A DNA stretch of 64,000 nucleotides from Sphingomonas brevis (GTDB lineage Bacteria; Pseudomonadota; Alphaproteobacteria; Sphingomonadales; Sphingomonadaceae). This document shows, piece by piece, positions 27,606-37,106 of this stretch; the stretch's first letter is position 1, and each line of letters begins with the position of its first letter. The translations under genes were made by a program, and so were the position numbers. The notes below the pieces were generated by a model. The model was not told the DNA's origin, searched no databases, and saw only the letters and a list, made by a program, of their open reading frames with translations. The stretch covers positions 1,798,001-1,862,000 of the forward strand of contig NZ_JAMGBB010000001.1 of assembly GCF_023516505.1 (NCBI RefSeq). The letters are read 5' to 3'.

Positions 27606-30334
27606 TGCGCCAGCCACCGCGCTACCAGCTTATTGCCGACCGGCGCGCGGTGATCGATCGCCGGGCGCTCGCCGAACGGTTGGCGGCGTTGCCTGACAAG
27701 GATCTGCAGGCGGAAGCCGGCAAGGCACTGCGCGAGGCGTTGGACGCGGGGCGTGCGGAAATTTCCCGGCGCCTGGCCCTTGAGCCCGGACGTGGACGGG
27801 TTATCGCCGCCTCTTATTGCTTCCTTGCCGACCAGATCGTGCGGCTGGCCTATGATTTGGTGACGACGCGGATCCACCCGCGGCCAGCAAGTTCTTCCTG
27901 CCGTTTGTCTGTGGCCGGTCTCGGCGGGACCGGGCGCGGCGAGATGGCTCCATTCAGCGACCTCGATCTGATGTTCCTGGTGCCGGAACGCGGCTCGCCC
28001 TGGTGCGGACAGGCAGTCGAGGCGCTGCTCTACATATTGTGGGACCTCAAGTTGAAGGTCGGCCAGTCGGTCAGGACTCCTGGCCAGATGATTGTCGCGG
28101 CCAAGGAGGACATCACTGTCCGGACCGCGCTGCTGGAGGCGCGCTGGATCTGGGGCGACGAGGAATTGCACGACGGTGCAATGCGCCGGTTCCAGACCGA
28201 AGTCGTTGCCGGGACGGCGCGCGAATATGTCGCGGCCAAGCTCGGCGAGCGCGACGCCCGGCACGAACGGATGGGCGATAGCCGCTACGTCGTTGAGCCC
28301 AACGTCAAGGACGGCAAGGGAGGCTTGCGCGACCTCCACACGCTCTACTGGATCGGCAAATATGTGTTCGGCGTCGAACAACCTGCCGAGCTGGTCGACC
28401 GCGGCCTGTTCAACGCCGCCGAATTTCGCCGGTTCGAGCGTGCCGAGCGCTTCTTCTGGTCGGTGCGCTGCCACCTTCACCTGATCGCCGGCCGGGCCGA
28501 AGAGCGGCTCGGATTCGAAATGCAGCGGCAGATCGCCGAAGCCATGCGCTACTCGGACCGGCCGGGAAAATCTGCGGTCGAGCGGTTCATGCAATTCTAC
28601 TTCCTGAACGCCAAGGCGGTCGGCGACCTCACCGGCCTGTTCCTCGCCCAGCTGGACGAGCAAATGGGCGCCAAGGGCCGCCGCTTCGCGCTTCCGACTT
28701 TCACCCGCAAGCCCAGGCACCTCAACGGCTTCGCGCTCGATCGGGGCAGGCTGTCGATCCCTAAGGATGGTTGGTTCGCCGATGATCCCGTCCGTCTGAT
28801 CGAACTGTTCGCGCTCGCCGCGCGGGAGCGGCTCGAGATCCATCCCAAGGCGATGCGGGCGGCGACCCGCGATGCGCGGCTGGTCGACGGAACGCGCGAT
28901 GATCCCAAGGCCAATGCCCTGTTTCTCGACGTCCTGACCGCGCGAGACCGGCCCGATCTGGCACTGCGGTGGATGAATGATGCGGGGGTGTTCGGCCGCT
29001 TCGTTCCCGACTTCGGCCGGGTCGTCGCGCAGATGCAGTTCGACATGTACCATCACTATACGGTCGACGAGCATTCGATCCGGGCGATCGGGCTACTGTC
29101 CCGCATCGAGCGCGGCGAGCTGGCCGACGACCATCCCCTGTCGACCGCTCTGTTCAAGCAAATCGCGTCGCGCCGGCTACTTTACGTCGCGGTGCTGCTG
29201 CACGACATCGCCAAGGGCCGCGGCGGCGACCACAGCGAACTCGGAGCCGAAATTGCGCTGGAATTGTGCCCGCGGCTTGGGTTGGACGAGGCCGAAACGG
29301 AGACGGTCGCCTGGCTCGTCCGTTATCATTTGCTGCTCAGCAACACCGCCTTCCGCCGCGACGTCACCGACCCCAAGACCGTTGAGGATTTCATCCGCAC
29401 CGTCCAGAGCCCGGAGCGGCTAAGGCTGTTGCTGATCCTGACCGTGGTCGATATCCGCGCGGTCGGCCCGACGACGTGGAACGACTGGAAGCGGCAGCTG
29501 CTTCGGACCCTGTTCGATGCCGCCGAGGAGCGGCTGAGGCTGGGCCACAAGCAGCGCGGGCGGCAGGAACAGGTCGCGGCACGGCAGCAGGCGCTGGTCG
29601 ATGCGCTACCATGGAAGAAATCGGCCATACGTGCCCATGCCCGGCGCCTGCCCGACAGCTATTGGCTGGCCGAGCCGCCCGAATGGCAGCTCGCCAATGC
29701 GCTCCAGGTCGCGGCCGCCGAGGCCCATATTGGCGAGGCCGAACCGTCGGTGACGGCCCAGCCCGATCCGCTCTCCGGCATGACCCGGGTGACCGTGTTC
29801 GCGCCTGACCGGGCCGGCCTGTTCTACCGCATTGCTGCCGCGCTGAGCCGGGCGGGAGCCTCAATCGTCGACGCCCGGATTCACACGACTCGCGATGGCA
29901 TGGCTCTCGACAATCTGCTGGTGAGCGACGGCCGCGGCAGGCCCTATGAGGACGGCAGGCTGCGTAAGCGGCTGGCCAACGCGGTCGATACTGCGTTGAC
30001 GGCTGAGGCGGAGCCGCCGGCCGCGCCAATGGCCGACATTTCGGTGCGCGAGCAGGCATTTGCAGTCGCGCCCCGCGTGCTCGTTTCGGACAAGGCTTCG
30101 TCAAGAACGACGGTCGTCGAAGTCAATGCGCGCGACCGCCAGGGCCTGCTGGCCAGGCTGGCGCACACCATCCATACGGCCGGGCACGAGCTCCATTCCG
30201 CCCACATCGCGACCTATGGCGAGCGGGCGGTCGACGTCTTCTATCTGACCTCGGCTAGCGGCCGCAAACTGACCGCGGACGAGGGATCTGCGTTGCGCGA
30301 AGCCTTGCTGGCGGTCGCCCGCGCTCCGGGCTGA
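27605..30334 (+). CDS. glnD: [Protein-PII] uridylyltransferase / uridylyl-removing enzyme
   Basis: 909 residues. The nucleotidyltransferase motif GGTGRGEMAPFSDLDLMFL is at about 107-125 with the DxD catalytic pair. The HD domain (VLLHDIAKGRGGDHSELGAEI) removes UMP. Two C-terminal ACT domains (TVFAPDRAGLFYRIAAALSRAG and VNARDRQGLLARLAHTIHTAG) sense glutamine. GlnD sets nitrogen status by modifying PII. The one-base stop/start overlap with mutS implies translational coupling; mutS-glnD neighbours are common in alphaproteobacteria. Confidence 0.95.
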   Translation: MRQPPRYQLIADRRAVIDRRALAERLAALPDKDLQAEAGKALREALDAGRAEISRRLALEPGRGRVIAASYCFLADQIVRLAYDLVTTRIHPRPASSSCRLSVAGLGGTGRGEMAPFSDLDLMFLVPERGSPWCGQAVEALLYILWDLKLKVGQSVRTPGQMIVAAKEDITVRTALLEARWIWGDEELHDGAMRRFQTEVVAGTAREYVAAKLGERDARHERMGDSRYVVEPNVKDGKGGLRDLHTLYWIGKYVFGVEQPAELVDRGLFNAAEFRRFERAERFFWSVRCHLHLIAGRAEERLGFEMQRQIAEAMRYSDRPGKSAVERFMQFYFLNAKAVGDLTGLFLAQLDEQMGAKGRRFALPTFTRKPRHLNGFALDRGRLSIPKDGWFADDPVRLIELFALAARERLEIHPKAMRAATRDARLVDGTRDDPKANALFLDVLTARDRPDLALRWMNDAGVFGRFVPDFGRVVAQMQFDMYHHYTVDEHSIRAIGLLSRIERGELADDHPLSTALFKQIASRRLLYVAVLLHDIAKGRGGDHSELGAEIALELCPRLGLDEAETETVAWLVRYHLLLSNTAFRRDVTDPKTVEDFIRTVQSPERLRLLLILTVVDIRAVGPTTWNDWKRQLLRTLFDAAEERLRLGHKQRGRQEQVAARQQALVDALPWKKSAIRAHARRLPDSYWLAEPPEWQLANALQVAAAEAHIGEAEPSVTAQPDPLSGMTRVTVFAPDRAGLFYRIAAALSRAGASIVDARIHTTRDGMALDNLLVSDGRGRPYEDGRLRKRLANAVDTALTAEAEPPAAPMADISVREQAFAVAPRVLVSDKASSRTTVVEVNARDRQGLLARLAHTIHTAGHELHSAHIATYGERAVDVFYLTSASGRKLTADEGSALREALLAVARAPG

Positions 30335-30344
30335 CCGAATAGAA

Positions 30345-30376
30345 AAGGGCCCCGCCAATGGCGAGGCCCTTCCCCC
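30345..30376 (+). terminator. Terminator after glnD
   Basis: AAGGGCC (30345-30351) pairs with GGCCCTT (30365-30371), with an inner CGCC/GGCG stem and an AAT loop. The tail TCCCCCTTTT is a weak T-run. It lies between the convergent glnD and TonB receptor genes. Confidence 0.65.
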
Positions 30377-30392
30377 TTTTATACCTTCATGC

Positions 30393-33371
30393 TCAGCCGC
30401 GTTCCGGCTCCGGCGGAGGCGGCGGCGGAGGCGGCGGAGGTGGCGGTGGCGGACAGCTGTCCGTCGCCAGGATCACCGAGCCGTCCGGGCAGGTCTGCGT
30501 TGCCGGCGGAGGAGGCGGCGGCGGAGGCGGCGGTGGCGGAGGCGGCGGCGCGGCCGGTTCCGCCTCGAACTTGGCGCGGAACGTCAGGCCCCAGGTGCGC
30601 GGTTCAGCCAGGAAGCTCGAGAAGATCTGCCGGCCGCCCGGATAGGCAGGATCGGCGAAATCAGCGGTTGTCGAAGTGGCACCCTCCTGGAACGGCGAGT
30701 TGAACGCGACCTGCTGATAATTTTTGTCGAACAGGTTCTGCGCCCACAGCTCGACCGACCAACGATCATCCCGGCCACGGACACCGATGCGCGCGTTGAC
30801 AAGTGTATAGGCCTCCTGCGCCTTCTGCGGGAACAGGTCGGAGCCGGTGTTGTAGCTGCCGGAATAGCGAGCATCGATGTAGAACAGGCCGGACATCCCG
30901 CCGCTTCCGATCCGCGGCGTCCAGGCCAGCGAGCCGGTTGCGACCCATTCCGGAGCATTGGACACATGCTCGCCCGGCAGGCGGCGGAGAGCCTGGTTGA
31001 GCGGAGAGCCGTCGTCCCTACCGACCAGGTCGCCGCGGTACTTGGTGCTGGCATAGGTCAGGCCGGCATTGAGGCGCAGGTCGCGCATCGGCCGGATCGA
31101 CGTTTCCAACTCGACGCCTTGCGAGCGGACGCCCCAGCCCACATCACTGTCGTCGCATTCGCCGCTAGATGCTGCTGCAGGATTATAGTTTGGAGCGCCG
31201 GTGAATTTCGATTGGTCCTCATCCAATCCAGCAAGGTCGCCGGTGCAGCCATTGATGTTCTGGACGATGAACACCGTGCCGTCGAACGTGTTCAGCTGGA
31301 AGTTCTTGAACTGCTGGCGGAACAGCGAGACGTTGAAAGTAAACCCGCGCGACGTGTATTTGGCGCCCAGTTCGAACGCGTCGTTGATTTCCGGATCGAA
31401 CTGGAGGTTTCCAACCAGCGCCTGGGCGCCGGCCTCGCCCCCGAACGGGAAGATCGGGCTCTTCAGTGCCGAGCGATCGAGGTTGAAGCCGCCTGCCTTA
31501 TAGCCGCGCGAATAGCTGGCATAGAGCAGCAGGTCGTCGTTCGGCTTGTAGGACAGGACGGCGGTTCCGGTAACCTTATGTTCCGACCGGTCGTCTTCGA
31601 TGTGAACGTCATTCAGCTCTGACGTGTTGTTGCCCTGGCAGCTCAGGCCGATAATCGACCCGGCCGCTGATCTAAGTGCTGCAGGAAGGGCCAGGTTGGT
31701 CAGGATCGGCAGGAGGGCTGTCTGGTTCAGTCCGCAAGCCGTATTGTCATTGCCGTAATCTGCCTCAAGGTCCTTGCTCTCATGCGTGTAGCGCAAGCCC
31801 ACCGTGACATCGAACTTGTCGGTCACGTGGAAGATATTGTGCGTGAACAGCGCCCAGTTCTTGCTGGTCTGCTCATAAATATCGCCGGTGCTGCCGACGT
31901 CGTTCATCCCATCAAGACGTGCGATCGCCGCGTAGATGACAGGCGACGCTGCCCCAAATGCGGGCGGTGTTGCAGAAAGGCAGCTAGGCGATCCAGGGCT
32001 GTAAAACGCTGATAGCGCACTGCCCGTGACAAGGCGACAGGTCGCGAAGCGGCCATAGTCGTTGCCGAACCGCAGCGAATCCGCCAGTTTCAGCTTCTCA
32101 TGGGCGTAGTAGGCGCCGACCAGCCAATCGAGCTTGTCTTCAAACGCCGAGCCCTGCAGCCGCAGTTCCTGGCTAAAGGTGTTGAACTTGCGGAAATTGG
32201 GGTCCTCGTCCTTGCGGTAAAGGATGTCGACCGTGCTGAAGTCGAAATCGCCATTCTGTTCCGACTTGTAACCGCGATAGCCGGTGATCGAGGTCAGCTT
32301 GGCCCCGCCGAAGTCATAGTCGACCTGCAGCGAGACGCCGGCGTCCTTGGTTGTACCCTTGTAGCTGCGATCGGGGCTGACCCAGATGTCGCGATCCCAA
32401 CCATTGTCGAATGCGCCGTCCATCACACCGTCTGCGGATGGATCAAGGTCTTTCAGCACATTGATGATGTTGTTGCCGTCGGGATCATTGTTGAGCGGCG
32501 GCTGCGCCTCCTGCGTCAGGTCGCCGATCTCGTCGTTGATGTCATTGTTGACATAGACGGCGCCGCAGCATTTCTCCTTGCGCCACGTATAGTCGCCGAT
32601 CAGGCGAACGCTGAGCTGATCGTTCGGTTCGTAAAGCAACTGCCCGCGCGTGAACCAGCGATTGCGGTCGTTGACGTCGGTGTCATTGACAACGTCGTCG
32701 TAGAAACCGTCGCGCTTGAACAGCACCCCATCGAGACGGAAGGCCAGGCTATCCGTAATTGGTCCGGTAATACCGAAGGCCAGTCGCCGCGCATCGTAAT
32801 TGCCGATGGTTGCTTCGCCATAGCCGCCGAACCGGAAGGACGGTTCCTTCGAGAAAATGTGGATGAGGCCGGCCGAGGCATTGCGGCCGAACAGCGTTCC
32901 CTGCGGTCCGCGCAGCACTTCGATCCGGTCGATCTCGCCCAGTTCGCTAAGGCCGATGCCCGAACGCGACCGGTAGACGCCGTCGATAAACACCGCGACC
33001 GAGCTTTCGAGGCCCGGATTGTCGCCGACCGTGCCGATACCGCGGATACGGGCCGAACCATTGGCTTCGGTGCTGGTCGAGGAAACCAGCAGCGACGGAG
33101 CGAGCTGGTTTAGTTGGCGGATGTCTGTGGCGCCGCTGTTCTGCATCTGCTCCGAGCCGACGGCGGTAACCGCGATCGGAACATCCTGAAGGACCTGGCG
33201 GCGACCCTGAGCCGTCACGACGATCACGTCATCGTCGGTCGAGGCGGCTTCGGTTGGCGATGGAGCGGATTCGGCGGCCGGAGTTTGCTCCGGAGGCGTT
33301 TCCTGCGCGAACGCCGGTGTGGATAGTGCGAGCACTCCGGTCGAGAGCAGCCACATGGACTTGCGCATCAT
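30393..33371 (-). CDS. TonB-dependent receptor with proline-rich periplasmic tail
   Basis: 992 residues. A signal peptide (MRKSMWLLSTGVLALSTPAFA) is followed by a TonB box (DDVIVVTAQ), a plug domain (DVPIAVTAVGSEQM, then IDRIEVLRGPQGTLFGRNASAGLIHI), and a beta barrel ending TWGLTFRAKF. About 60 residues follow the barrel: two long proline runs flank CPDGSVILATDSC, which could close a disulfide. The start may be the first or second of two adjacent ATGs (33371, 33368) after GGAGG. The sequence resembles siderophore- or vitamin-type sphingomonad receptors; ligand unknown. Confidence 0.92.
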   Translation of the reverse strand: MMRKSMWLLSTGVLALSTPAFAQETPPEQTPAAESAPSPTEAASTDDDVIVVTAQGRRQVLQDVPIAVTAVGSEQMQNSGATDIRQLNQLAPSLLVSSTSTEANGSARIRGIGTVGDNPGLESSVAVFIDGVYRSRSGIGLSELGEIDRIEVLRGPQGTLFGRNASAGLIHIFSKEPSFRFGGYGEATIGNYDARRLAFGITGPITDSLAFRLDGVLFKRDGFYDDVVNDTDVNDRNRWFTRGQLLYEPNDQLSVRLIGDYTWRKEKCCGAVYVNNDINDEIGDLTQEAQPPLNNDPDGNNIINVLKDLDPSADGVMDGAFDNGWDRDIWVSPDRSYKGTTKDAGVSLQVDYDFGGAKLTSITGYRGYKSEQNGDFDFSTVDILYRKDEDPNFRKFNTFSQELRLQGSAFEDKLDWLVGAYYAHEKLKLADSLRFGNDYGRFATCRLVTGSALSAFYSPGSPSCLSATPPAFGAASPVIYAAIARLDGMNDVGSTGDIYEQTSKNWALFTHNIFHVTDKFDVTVGLRYTHESKDLEADYGNDNTACGLNQTALLPILTNLALPAALRSAAGSIIGLSCQGNNTSELNDVHIEDDRSEHKVTGTAVLSYKPNDDLLLYASYSRGYKAGGFNLDRSALKSPIFPFGGEAGAQALVGNLQFDPEINDAFELGAKYTSRGFTFNVSLFRQQFKNFQLNTFDGTVFIVQNINGCTGDLAGLDEDQSKFTGAPNYNPAAASSGECDDSDVGWGVRSQGVELETSIRPMRDLRLNAGLTYASTKYRGDLVGRDDGSPLNQALRRLPGEHVSNAPEWVATGSLAWTPRIGSGGMSGLFYIDARYSGSYNTGSDLFPQKAQEAYTLVNARIGVRGRDDRWSVELWAQNLFDKNYQQVAFNSPFQEGATSTTADFADPAYPGGRQIFSSFLAEPRTWGLTFRAKFEAEPAAPPPPPPPPPPPPPPPATQTCPDGSVILATDSCPPPPPPPPPPPPPPEPERG
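30412..30552. repeat. Low-complexity GGC/GGA tracts coding polyproline
   Basis: Two tracts of near-pure GGAGGC/GGCGGC repeats, about 30412-30452 and 30506-30552, encode the two proline runs of the TonB receptor on the minus strand. They are separated by unique sequence. Slippage would change proline number in frame. Confidence 0.85.
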
Positions 33372-33476
33372 TTATCCTCCCCATTTAATATTCTTGTTAT
33401 TTGACTGTCAGGATTAATCCAGAGCGGGGCCGCTGCAAAGCAAACCGCTTCGACTAGCCGCCAAAAACGGCAGCCT

Positions 33477-33501
33477 TGCGACAGAAATGTCACATGTCGC
33501 A
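33477..33501. promoter_or_regulatory. Inverted repeat upstream of the TonB receptor; RegA/PrrA-like
   Basis: TGCGACA (33477-33483) and TGTCGCA (33495-33501) form a perfect inverted repeat with an 11-bp spacer, about 106 bp upstream of the receptor start. It fits the published RegA/PrrA-type half-sites (YGCGRCR with GNCGC), but one match is weak evidence. The rest of the 200-bp spacer holds only the infC terminator. Confidence 0.3.
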
Positions 33502-33512
33502 GCGCAACAAAG

Positions 33513-33550
33513 AAAAGGCGCGGCTGCCGTAGGGGCAACTCGCGCCTTTT
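33513..33550 (-). terminator. Terminator of the thrS-infC operon
   Basis: AAAAGGCGCG (33513-33522) pairs with CGCGCCTTTT (33541-33550); an inner TGCC/GGCA stem fills the loop. On the minus strand it ends in T residues and lies 21 bp after the infC stop. Confidence 0.75.
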
Positions 33551-33571
33551 TGAACCTAAATGGTTAGATAT

Positions 33572-34117
33572 CTATTTTGGTGAGATCACCATCAGCATCT
33601 GCCGGCCTTCCATCCGTGGATGTTGCTCGACCTTGGCAATTTGTGACGTGTCCTCGGCGACGCGCTGGAGCACGGCCATGCCGAGCTGGTTGTGCGCCAT
33701 TTCGCGGCCGCGGAAGCGCAAGGTCAGCTTCACCTTGTCGCCTTCCTCGATGAACTCGAAGACCTTCCTCATCTTCACCTGATAATCATGGTCGTCGATG
33801 TTCGGACGCATCTTGATCTCTTTGATCTCCTGCGTCTTTTGGCGCTTGCGCTGCTCGTTGGCCTTTTTCTGCGCCTCATATTTGTAGCGGCCGATGTCGA
33901 GGAACTTGGCGACGGGCGGATCGGCGCCGGGGCTGATCTCGACCAGGTCGAGGCCCACTTCCTGCGCCTGTTCAAAGGCTTCACGCGTATACATTACGCC
34001 CAGATTTTCGCCGTTCTCGTCAATCACGCGCACCTTGGGCGCCTGGATGAACTGATTGTAGCGAGGGCCGCTGGTCTGCGGCGGCGCCAGCGGGCGGCGC
34101 GGTGTGGGCGGGGGTAT
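33572..34117 (-). CDS. infC: Translation initiation factor IF-3, apparently with an ATA start
   Basis: 181 residues if the start is ATA at 34117-34115, which is 8 nt after AGGAG (34130-34126). No ATG, GTG or TTG lies in frame between that site and the conserved [26 protein letters not shown]; starting at GTG 34033 would delete the N-terminal helix. The N domain runs to about residue 95, then linker and C domain ([38 protein letters not shown]). IF-3 screens start codons; infC genes commonly use rare starts so that IF-3 represses its own translation. thrS lies just upstream, the classical order. Confidence 0.93.
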   Translation of the reverse strand: MPPPTPRRPLAPPQTSGPRYNQFIQAPKVRVIDENGENLGVMYTREAFEQAQEVGLDLVEISPGADPPVAKFLDIGRYKYEAQKKANEQRKRQKTQEIKEIKMRPNIDDHDYQVKMRKVFEFIEEGDKVKLTLRFRGREMAHNQLGMAVLQRVAEDTSQIAKVEQHPRMEGRQMLMVISPK

Positions 34118-34125
34118 AACGCAAT

Positions 34126-34130
34126 CTCCT
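34126..34130 (-). promoter_or_regulatory. Shine-Dalgarno AGGAG that sets the infC ATA start
   Basis: Read on the minus strand, TAGGAG is followed by eight bases and then ATA. A second possible rare codon, ATT, follows the AGGAG directly, but it is in another frame and too close. Confidence 0.75.
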
Positions 34131-34245
34131 AGAGTCGTTGGTTGTGGGCGCGAATTAAGGGTTTCGCCCCCGGATGAAAAGGGCAGGCGGGCGGATAAGC
34201 TAATTTTTGGCGCGGCGAGTGGCCGCCGGACGCCAGATTATTACT

Positions 34246-36264
34246 TTAATTCGGACGCAAGTCGGGCGGCATTGCCTCTTCGGTGAACTGCGCGACTGCG
34301 TCTTCCAGCCCGATCACTTTCTGATGTTCGTCGCCGCCGAGGCGGCGAACGGCCACCGTTCCTTCCTCCGCCTCGCGCTTGCCGACCACCAGCAGCAACG
34401 GAACCTTGGCCAGGCTATGTTCGCGTACCTTGTAGTTGATCTTCTCGTTGCGAAGGTCGGCTTCCGCCCTAAGGCCGGCGGCCTGCAGTCTGGCGACTAC
34501 GTCGCGGGCATAATCATCCGCATCGGACACAATCGTCGCGACCACCGCCTGCACCGGCGCAAGCCAGAGCGGAAACTTGCCGGCATAATGTTCAATCAGA
34601 ATGCCGATGAACCGTTCGAACGACCCGAAGATCGCGCGGTGGAGCATGATCGGCCGGTGCTTTTCGCCATCCTCGCCGATGTAGGTCGCATCGAGTCGTT
34701 CCGGCAGCACCCGGTCCGACTGGATCGTGCCGACCTGCCATGTACGGCCGATCGCATCCTTCAGGTGCCATTCCAGCTTGGGAGCATAGAAAGCCCCCTC
34801 GCCCGGCAATTCTTCCCAGCCGAAATCCTCATTGGCCATGCCCGCGGCGATCACGGCATTGCGCAGCTCGTTCTCGGCCTTGTCCCAATCGTCGTCGCTG
34901 CCGAACCTTTTGTCCGGCCTGAGCGCGAGCTTTACCGCATATCCGGCGAAACCAAGGTCCTTGTAGACCCGGTCGGCCAGCTCGCAGAACGATCTTACCT
35001 CTTCGATGATCTGGTCTTCGCGGCAGAAGATGTGGCCGTCGTCTTGGGTGAACTGACGGACCCGCATCAAGCCGTGAAGCGCGCCGTGCGGCTCGTTGCG
35101 ATGGCAGCAGCCTTCCTCGACCAGCCGGATCGGCAGTTCCTTGTAGCTGGTGATCCCCTGCTTGAAGATCAGGATATGCGCCGGGCAATTCATCGGCTTC
35201 AGCGCCATTAGATCGGCCTTGCCCGACAGCACGGGGGCGTCATCGTCAACCGAGGGAATTTCGTCCGGGACGACGAACATATTTTCGCGATACTTGCCCC
35301 AATGACCGCTCTTCTCCCACTGACGGGCGTCCATCAGCTGAGGAGTCTTGACCTCGACATTGCCGGTCGCGTCGAGCCTGCGGCGGATATAGGCCTCCAG
35401 CTGGCGCCAGATGATGAAGCCGTTGGGGTGCCAGAATACGCTGCCGTGCGCCTCGGCCTGGAGATGGAACAAGTCCATCTCGCGCCCGATCTTGCGATGG
35501 TCGCGCTTGGCTGCTTCCTCCAGGCGGACCAGATGCTCCTGCAGCTGCTTTTTGTTGAGCCAGGCCGTCCCGTAGATTCGCGACAGCATGGGATTGTTCT
35601 GGTCGCCGCGCCAATAGGCGCCCGAGACATGGGTCAGCTTGAACGCCTGCGGATCGAGCTTGCCGGTTGAGGCAAGGTGCGGTCCGCGACAAAGGTCGAT
35701 CCAGGCATCGTCGCCCTGGCCAGATCGATACATGGTGATCGGCTCCCCTTCGGGCAGTTCCATCACCCATTCCGCCTTGAACCGCTCGCCCTGCCTTTCG
35801 AACAGGGCGCGTACGTCGTCCCGCTTCCACACCTCGCGAACGAGGTGCAGGTCTTCGGCGATGATCCGCCGCATCTCCTCCTCTATTAGGGGCAGGTCTT
35901 CCTCGGTGAACGGACCGCGATCCGGCGCCGGGGCGAAGTCATAATAAAAACCGTCTTCGGTCGCGGGACCGAAGGTGATCTGCGTACCCGGATAGAGGCG
36001 CTGGACGGCCTCGGCGAGGACATGGGCGAAATCGTGCCGAACGAGTTCAAGCGCGTCCTTTTCGTCCTTCGAAGTGATCAGCGCGAGGCTGGAATCGCCT
36101 TCGAACGGGCGCATGATGTCGCGCACTTCGCCATCGACGCGCGCCGCCAGTGCCGCCTTGGCCAGGCCAGGGCCGATTGCCGCGGCAACATCCGCCGGAG
36201 TCGAACCTTCGGGCATTTCACGCACGGACCCGTCGGGAAGGCTGATCTTGAACATTTCGGACAT
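34246..36264 (-). CDS. thrS: Threonyl-tRNA synthetase
   Basis: 672 residues from ATG 36264 ([38 protein letters not shown]), beginning with the TGS domain. Then come the editing domain with [34 protein letters not shown], the class II core ([58 protein letters not shown], motif 2), and the anticodon-binding domain. Zinc-binding Cys/His are present. infC follows after 128 bp; the rpmI-rplT genes that usually follow infC are absent here. Confidence 0.96.
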   Translation of the reverse strand: MSEMFKISLPDGSVREMPEGSTPADVAAAIGPGLAKAALAARVDGEVRDIMRPFEGDSSLALITSKDEKDALELVRHDFAHVLAEAVQRLYPGTQITFGPATEDGFYYDFAPAPDRGPFTEEDLPLIEEEMRRIIAEDLHLVREVWKRDDVRALFERQGERFKAEWVMELPEGEPITMYRSGQGDDAWIDLCRGPHLASTGKLDPQAFKLTHVSGAYWRGDQNNPMLSRIYGTAWLNKKQLQEHLVRLEEAAKRDHRKIGREMDLFHLQAEAHGSVFWHPNGFIIWRQLEAYIRRRLDATGNVEVKTPQLMDARQWEKSGHWGKYRENMFVVPDEIPSVDDDAPVLSGKADLMALKPMNCPAHILIFKQGITSYKELPIRLVEEGCCHRNEPHGALHGLMRVRQFTQDDGHIFCREDQIIEEVRSFCELADRVYKDLGFAGYAVKLALRPDKRFGSDDDWDKAENELRNAVIAAGMANEDFGWEELPGEGAFYAPKLEWHLKDAIGRTWQVGTIQSDRVLPERLDATYIGEDGEKHRPIMLHRAIFGSFERFIGILIEHYAGKFPLWLAPVQAVVATIVSDADDYARDVVARLQAAGLRAEADLRNEKINYKVREHSLAKVPLLLVVGKREAEEGTVAVRRLGGDEHQKVIGLEDAVAQFTEEAMPPDLRPN

Positions 36265-36338
36265 GGCGCTTGCCCTAGTGCAGTGCAGCAAGCGCTTCAA
36301 CTGCTTCCCTTCCCCGCGCGCGGCGCTAAGGACGCGCC

Positions 36339-37106
36339 ATGCCGAATCCGCAAATCGCTCCGACCAGCCTGGCCTATTTCGATCCTGGCGACGGCCGGCG
36401 GATCGCCTATCGCCACCGGGAGGCCAAGGAGGGGAGCCCGACCGTCCTGTTCCTGCCCGGCTACGCGTCCGACATGGAGGGAGCCAAGGCCGAGGCGATC
36501 GACGCCTTCTGCGCAACCGGGGGCTTTGGCTGCCTGAGGCTAGACTATTCGGGCACGGGCTCGTCCGGCGGCGAGTTCGCGGATGGGACGCTGGGTCGCT
36601 GGCTCGATGAGGTGTTGGGAGCGATCGACCTGCTGACCGAGGGGCCGCTGATTGTGGCAGGATCCTCGATGGGAGGCTGGCTGGCGCTTCACGCGGCACT
36701 TCGCCGGCCAGCCCGGGTCAAGGCGCTGCTCGGAATCGCGGCCGCCCCCGATTTCACCGACTGGGGTTTCACGCCAGAGGAGAAGGATGCGCTCAAGCGC
36801 GACGGCAAGCTTGAAAAGGCCAATCCCTATGGGCCGGAGCCGTCCGTTACATGGCTCGGCTTCTGGCAATCGGGCGCAGAGCACCGCCTGCTCAACAATG
36901 TCATCGACCTCACCATCCCGATCCGCCTCGTCCATGGCGAGCTCGACCAGGAAGTCGGGCTGGGCGTCGCATTGAAGCTGGTGACCGACCTGCGTTCATC
37001 CAATGTCCAGCTTCGACTGATCAAAGGATCTGGGCATCGCCTGAGCGAACCGCACGAGATCCACGCGATCCTGGTCGAACTGCTCGGGCTCATGGAGCGG
37101 ATCTGA
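36339..37106 (+). CDS. Alpha/beta hydrolase, ABHD10-like
   Basis: 255 residues. The nucleophile elbow GSSMGG lies at about residues 107-112, the oxyanion region is [12 protein letters not shown], the acid is in [11 protein letters not shown], and the His is in [13 protein letters not shown]. The segment [16 protein letters not shown] is typical of ABHD10/prolyl-oligopeptidase-like serine hydrolases, which act as thioesterases or glucuronide esterases. Substrate unknown. It starts 75 bp from the divergent thrS and its stop overlaps the next start. Confidence 0.83.
   Translation: MPNPQIAPTSLAYFDPGDGRRIAYRHREAKEGSPTVLFLPGYASDMEGAKAEAIDAFCATGGFGCLRLDYSGTGSSGGEFADGTLGRWLDEVLGAIDLLTEGPLIVAGSSMGGWLALHAALRRPARVKALLGIAAAPDFTDWGFTPEEKDALKRDGKLEKANPYGPEPSVTWLGFWQSGAEHRLLNNVIDLTIPIRLVHGELDQEVGLGVALKLVTDLRSSNVQLRLIKGSGHRLSEPHEIHAILVELLGLMERI

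Noticed and set aside
27572-29074. A 500-residue minus-strand frame
   Set aside because: Antisense to glnD; composition typical of a reversed GC-rich gene.
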